Notes under the pieces: model-generated
Told to the model about the DNA's origin: nothing
What the model saw: only the letters and a program-made list of their open reading frames with translations
The model's database searches: none
Shown: piece by piece, positions 6,881-9,428 of the stretch
Layout: the number at the start of each line of letters is the position of its first letter
Position numbering within the stretch: the first letter of the stretch is position 1
Assembly: GCA_022839525.1 (NCBI GenBank)
Contig: JALHET010000106.1
Span: 1 to 9,428, forward strand
Length of the DNA: 9,428 nt
From: Lentisphaerota bacterium
GTDB taxonomy: Bacteria; Verrucomicrobiota; Kiritimatiellia; RFP12; UBA1067
Direction: 5' to 3'
Translations under genes and position numbers: made by a program

Positions 6881-7498
6881 ATGAGCACTCCTCGAAAGAA
6901 ACAGGCCAACCAAGAGATTGACGTCGTGCCCGATCTGCAAGACCGGATCCTTACCATCCGAGGCGAAAGGGTCATTCTCGATAGCGACTTGGCAGAGATA
7001 TACGGCGTCGAGACCAAGCGCCTGAACGAGCAGGTGCGACGGAACGCAGAACGGTTCCCGTCAGATTTTGCGTTTGTTCTGACTCCGCAGGAGACCAAGA
7101 ACTTGAAGTCGCAATTTGCGACTTCAAGTTCCCACGGCGGGCGTCGTAAAATCCCCCGCGTCTTCACTGAGCACGGCGCACTGATGGCGGCTAATGTGCT
7201 CAACAGCAAACGGGCAGTGGAGATGAGCGTCTTTGTGGTACGTGCCTTCACGAGAATGCGAGCCGCGCTCTCTGATACCCGTGAGCTGGCGCGTAAACTG
7301 GCAACGCTTGAATGCGAGGTCAAGTCACGCCTCGATTCGCACGACGCCGCCATTGTTGAAGTGATGCAACGCATTCTGGACTTGATCGACCCGCCAGAGC
7401 ATCCCGCCCCGCCGCCACCCCCGCGCAAAATCGGCTTCAGCGTGAAAGAATCCCCCGCCAAATACGCCGCCCGCCGCCGGACACGAAGCAGTAGGTAA
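6881..7498 (+). CDS. ORF6N-domain (KilA-N-related) DNA-binding protein
   Basis: A 205-residue protein with the ORF6N domain, known from phage and mobile-element regulators and thought to bind DNA. The hallmark runs from about 25 to 125: TIRGERVILDSDLAEIYGVE (about 25-44), KRLNEQVRRNAERFPSDFAF (46-65), LTPQETKNLKSQFATSSSHG, then GRRKIPRVFTEHGALMAANV and RAVEMSVFVVRAFTRMR. After this come a helical linker (about 126-168) and a Pro-rich hinge (PPEHPAPPPPPRK, about 170-182) leading to a basic tail (RRRTRSSR) that may also contact nucleic acid. ATG 6881 is used because it leads straight into the domain; its ribosome site is weak (GAG then A-rich). Codons for NLKSQFATSS form a perfect 16-bp inverted repeat in the DNA. 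The gene sits between 61-bp direct repeats with a Fic remnant, so it looks like cargo or the regulator of a small mobile cassette. Domain call secure; target unknown. Confidence 0.9.
   Translation: MSTPRKKQANQEIDVVPDLQDRILTIRGERVILDSDLAEIYGVETKRLNEQVRRNAERFPSDFAFVLTPQETKNLKSQFATSSSHGGRRKIPRVFTEHGALMAANVLNSKRAVEMSVFVVRAFTRMRAALSDTRELARKLATLECEVKSRLDSHDAAIVEVMQRILDLIDPPEHPAPPPPPRKIGFSVKESPAKYAARRRTRSSR
7099..7131. repeat. Perfect 16-bp inverted repeat inside the ORF6N coding region
   Basis: Left arm GAACTTGAAGTCGCAA (7099-7114), one central T (7115), right arm TTGCGACTTCAAGTTC (7116-7131). It encodes the conserved domain segment around NLKSQFATSS. As RNA it could fold to a stem of about 14 bp with a small loop; as DNA it could be a dyad binding site. 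Core TCGCA-N3-TGCGA mirrors the upstream palindrome's TCACA-N3-TGTGA. Confidence 0.9.
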
Positions 7499-7516
7499 GA
7501 GGTAAAACTAAAACGA

Positions 7517-7846
7517 ATGAAAACCCTCCAACTCAGCTCCAAAGGCTGGCACGAGGGCAAGCACGACCCCTGGCCTTATATCGGCTTCCTGCTTTTCATC
7601 ATCAAGAAAGCCTATGATGAACTTGAAGAACGCGCCGGTCGGATTGCCGCACCACGCGGTGAAAAGACTGAACTCGTCGAGGCCGCAATCCGCCAGCAGT
7701 CGGGCGAGTTCAGCGTTTCGGATCTTCAGAATGCATGTCCAGGTGTCGGTATTGATCTGATCCGCAAAGTTTTGAAGCGGCTGAAAGGCTCAAGCGTCGA
7801 GTGCCTTGGACGTGGCCCGGCTGCCCGCTGGAGAAAGTTGAAATAG
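7517..7846 (+). pseudogene. C-terminal remnant of a Fic-family protein (catalytic core missing)
   Basis: The 109 codons correspond to the last third of Fic proteins of the common 330-380 residue type. TLQLSSKGWHEGKHDPWPYI (3-22) is the segment that normally follows the Fic core and the YYE element, and the rest (FLLFIIKKAYDELEERAG, EKTELVEAAIRQQSGEFSVS, DLIRKVLKRLKG, then GRGPAARWRK) is the C-terminal winged-helix part. The HPFxxGNGR catalytic loop and everything before it are absent, so no AMPylation activity is possible. The remnant starts only 7 codons after, and in the same frame as, the ORF6N stop (TAA at 7496), so a deletion probably fused the two loci. The ATG at 7517 has only GAGG at 14 nt, a poor ribosome site. 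The intact winged helix could still be made as a small DNA-binding protein. Family call is strong; functional status unknown. Confidence 0.8.
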
Positions 7847-7858
7847 GTACTACCTATT
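7842..7858. repeat. Small palindrome at the Fic-remnant stop codon
   Basis: AATAGGTA and TACCTATT flank a single C, giving a perfect 8-bp dyad over the TAG stop (7844-7846). No T-run follows, so it is not a clear terminator. Its role is unknown. Confidence 0.5.
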
Positions 7859-7891
7859 CAAATGGGTACTGAACTGGGCACTGTTTGATCG

Positions 7892-7952
7892 ATCCGCCGC
7901 CATCTGACGGAAATCAGAAACGCCGCCGCACAGTCGGGATCGAATTAAGGGC
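7892..7952 (+). repeat. 61-bp direct repeat, right copy (orphan gene end)
   Basis: It matches 6620-6680 with one mismatch. It is not part of any gene here: the frame that ends an upstream gene in the left copy has a TGA just before it (in ACT GTT TGA TCG ATC). A weak further likeness continues upstream (CTGTTTGAT at 7881-7889 against CTGTCCTTTGAT at 6583-6594), hinting that the copied piece was once longer. Confidence 0.9.
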
Positions 7953-8052
7953 TGAGAAAAACCAGTACGGCGGGACGTCCCGGACCGCCGAAAACGAGAC
8001 GGATGCCAGACATGGGGGCAGCCCGAGATGTCACGCGCTCGACTCGCATGAT

Positions 8053-8084
8053 GCCCCGCCATCAACCGATTACCATCGCGGGGC
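8053..8084 (+). terminator. Possible hairpin terminator before the fucosidase gene
   Basis: GCCCCGC (8053-8059) pairs perfectly with GCGGGGC (8078-8084) over an 18-nt loop, followed by TTGTTTCT. The T-tract is interrupted and the loop is long, so this is a weak intrinsic terminator at best. It would end transcription from the accessory island before the fucosidase. Confidence 0.35.
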
Positions 8085-8159
8085 TTGTTTCTGTGGGCCG
8101 GGGCGTGTAAGCTATGTCGTATCCTGTATGGATGGGATCGATTGACACGTAACAACCTT

Positions 8160-8164
8160 GGAAG
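8160..8164 (+). promoter_or_regulatory. Shine-Dalgarno for the GH29 gene
   Basis: GGAAG ends 5 nt before the ATG at 8170. It supports that start, which also gives a normal signal peptide. Confidence 0.6.
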
Positions 8165-8169
8165 CTCCT

Positions 8170-9428
8170 ATGAAACGTTACTTGATGCCGTGTGTGCTCA
8201 TTGTTTGCGCCGCGCTCGCGCTGCGCGCGGAACCGTACAAGGCGGAGTGGGAATCGCTCGACAAACGCCCGCTCCCGCAGTGGTGGCGGGATGCCAAATT
8301 CGGCATCTTTATCCATTGGGGCGTTTACTCGGTGCCGGCCTACGCGCCGACCGACGCGGCCAATGTCTACGCCAAGTATTCGGAGCACTACGACAACCGC
8401 ATGCGCTCCAACAACGCGGCCTTCACCAACTTTCACGCCCGTACCTACGGTGCCAACGTCACCTACGCGGACTTCGCCACGCAGTTCCGCGCCGAGCACT
8501 TCGATCCCGCCCAGTGGGCGGATCTCTTCAAAAAGTCAGGCGCGCGGTATGTGGTGCTCACGTCGAAGCATCACGACGGCTTCGCGCTCTGGCCGAGTGC
8601 CTTCAGTCCGCGCTGGAACGCGCAGGTGCTCGGGCCGCACCGCGACCTTGCCGGCGAATTGACCGCGGCGGTCAAGCAGGCCGGCCTGCGCATGGGCTTC
8701 TACTACTCGCTGCTCGAATGGGGCAACCCGCTCTACAAGGAGAACATCGGCCGGTGGGTCGCGGAGATGAACCTGCCGCAGATGAAAGAGCTGGTCACGC
8801 GCTATGAGCCTGAGATTGTTTGGACAGACGGCGAGTGGGACTACTCCGACGAAGAGCTGCGCAGCGTTGACTTCCTGGCCTGGCTGTACAACGAGTCGCC
8901 GGTCAAGGAGAGCGTGGTGGTCAATGACCGCTGGGGCAAGAAGACGCGTGGCAAGCATGGCGGCCACTACACGACCGAATATGACCTGATCCACACGGGC
9001 AGTTCGCTCGATACCCAGTTCGCGCACCCGTGGGAGGAGTGCCGCGGTATCGGCGGTTCGTTCGGCTTCAACCGTTTTGAGACCACCGCGCACTACATGA
9101 CCAGTGCGCAGTGCGTGGAGACCTTGATCGAAAAGGTCAGTCGTGGCGGCAACCTGCTGCTCAACATCGGCCCGCAGGCCGACGGCCTCATCCCGGTGAT
9201 TATGGAAGAGCGCCTGCTCGACATGGGGCGCTGGCTGAGCGTCAACGGCGAGGCGATTTACGGCACCACCGCCTGGCGGCACCGTCCCAAGAACATGCGC
9301 GAGACCAAAGTCTACTTCACCCAAAAGCCGGACGCCCTCTACGTGATCTGTACGCGCTGGCCGCAAGCGCCGCTGGTGGTCAACCACATCGCCAAGGCCG
9401 ACTCGGTTTCATTGCTCGGCAGTCCTCT
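8170..9428 (+). CDS. Exported GH29 alpha-L-fucosidase (FUCA1-like), 3' end outside window
   Basis: Open from ATG 8170 through the last base (419 complete codons). GH29 enzymes remove terminal alpha-L-fucose by a retaining mechanism. Residues 1-20 (MKRYLMPCVLIVCAALALRA) are a signal peptide with a likely cut after Ala20, so the enzyme is exported; no lipobox Cys is seen. Landmarks: WWRDAKFGIFIHWGVYSVP (39-57), YADFATQF, TSKHHDGFALWPS (131-143, fucose-binding His134-His135), GPHRDLAGEL, GFYYSLLEW, then IVWTDGEWDY, in which Asp220 is the expected nucleophile by comparison with FUCA1 and other GH29 enzymes. YNESPVKESVVVNDRWG and GGNLLLNIGPQADG follow closely the human FUCA1 pattern, which places it with the broad-specificity GH29-A type. 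The acid/base residue cannot be assigned with confidence by eye. The last part (ALYVICTRWP) begins the C-terminal beta-sandwich. Together with the transporter and the six-hairpin protein it suggests use of a fucose-containing glycan. Confidence 0.95.
   Translation, partial: MKRYLMPCVLIVCAALALRAEPYKAEWESLDKRPLPQWWRDAKFGIFIHWGVYSVPAYAPTDAANVYAKYSEHYDNRMRSNNAAFTNFHARTYGANVTYADFATQFRAEHFDPAQWADLFKKSGARYVVLTSKHHDGFALWPSAFSPRWNAQVLGPHRDLAGELTAAVKQAGLRMGFYYSLLEWGNPLYKENIGRWVAEMNLPQMKELVTRYEPEIVWTDGEWDYSDEELRSVDFLAWLYNESPVKESVVVNDRWGKKTRGKHGGHYTTEYDLIHTGSSLDTQFAHPWEECRGIGGSFGFNRFETTAHYMTSAQCVETLIEKVSRGGNLLLNIGPQADGLIPVIMEERLLDMGRWLSVNGEAIYGTTAWRHRPKNMRETKVYFTQKPDALYVICTRWPQAPLVVNHIAKADSVSLLGSP

Larger units (their letters stand above)
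7847..8169. other. Gene-free stretch between the Fic remnant and the fucosidase
   Basis: No credible coding frame in about 320 bases. It contains the right copy of the 61-bp repeat (now without its gene), a 12-bp palindrome CGGGACGTCCCG at 7971-7982 nested in a wider CGGCGG/CCGCCG pairing (7968-7973 with 7985-7990), a GC-rich hairpin at 8053-8084 and the leader of the fucosidase gene. The right boundary of the accessory island is probably somewhere between 7953 and about 8090. Confidence 0.6.

Noticed and set aside
4714..6890. Shared ATGAGCACTC at the starts of the R-M remnant and the ORF6N gene
   Set aside because: Only 10 bases match, both encode a common Met-Ser-Thr start, and the flanks do not match, so chance is adequate.
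7885..8145. 86-codon frame starting at TTG in the gap before the fucosidase
   Set aside because: It reads the 61-bp repeat in a different frame from the one that encodes the gene end in the left copy, has no ribosome site and no protein-like pattern.
8142..8147. Perfect TTGACA as -35 of the fucosidase gene
   Set aside because: At 17-nt spacing the -10 would be CTCCTA at 8165-8170, touching the start codon; no usable -10 element is present.
8536..9387. Minus-strand open frame (283 codons) opposite the fucosidase
   Set aside because: The plus strand encodes a clear GH29 enzyme over the same bases.

Overview
The window is a GC-rich bacterial segment that looks like carbohydrate-degrading Verrucomicrobiota/Kiritimatiellota (or a related Planctomycetes-Verrucomicrobia-Chlamydiae lineage). 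This placement is inference from gene content: a large secreted beta-helix protein with an InlB-like C-terminal module, a sugar-porter-type MFS transporter, an exported six-hairpin hydrolase-like protein and a human FUCA1-like GH29 alpha-L-fucosidase. No rRNA, tRNA or other taxonomic marker is present.

Left block (1-4678), all on the + strand: the 3' part of a beta-helix surface or secreted protein, then after 13 nt a 12-TM sugar porter (1074-2522), whose stop codon overlaps by 1 nt the start of an exported two-domain protein (2522-4678) with a GATase-like N-terminus and an alpha-toroid C-terminus. The tight spacing suggests one transcript. The far right (8170 to the window edge) is an exported GH29 alpha-L-fucosidase, open through the end of the window. 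Together these look like a glycan-use locus for a fucose-containing polysaccharide: the fucosidase removes fucose, the six-hairpin protein probably acts on another linkage, and the porter imports a released sugar.

Between these blocks (about 4679-8100) lies an accessory island of lower or mixed GC. It starts with an 84-codon remnant of the C-terminal specificity domain of a type IIG/Eco57I-like restriction-modification enzyme. Two uncharacterised genes follow with overlapping stop and start codons (TAATG, ATGA), so three genes form a translationally coupled chain. The second of these genes (5879-6553) appears to be cut by a TGA: the same frame continues for 40 sensible codons to a TAA at 6674. 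Next comes an ORF6N-domain protein gene (6881-7498), then a 109-codon C-terminal remnant of a Fic-family AMPylase without its catalytic core.

The most unusual structures are in the island. (i) A 61-bp direct repeat (6620-6680 and 7892-7952, one mismatch) flanks the ORF6N plus Fic-remnant segment. Its left copy is the 3' end of the interrupted gene's reading frame, as if a 1.27-kb cassette had entered a gene end and regenerated it. (ii) Two long palindromes, one upstream of the ORF6N gene and one inside it, share a 12-nt half-site pattern that differs only by transitions, which suggests a cognate binding site. (iii) The coupled pair of unknown genes after the R-M remnant may be accessory parts of a defence system.
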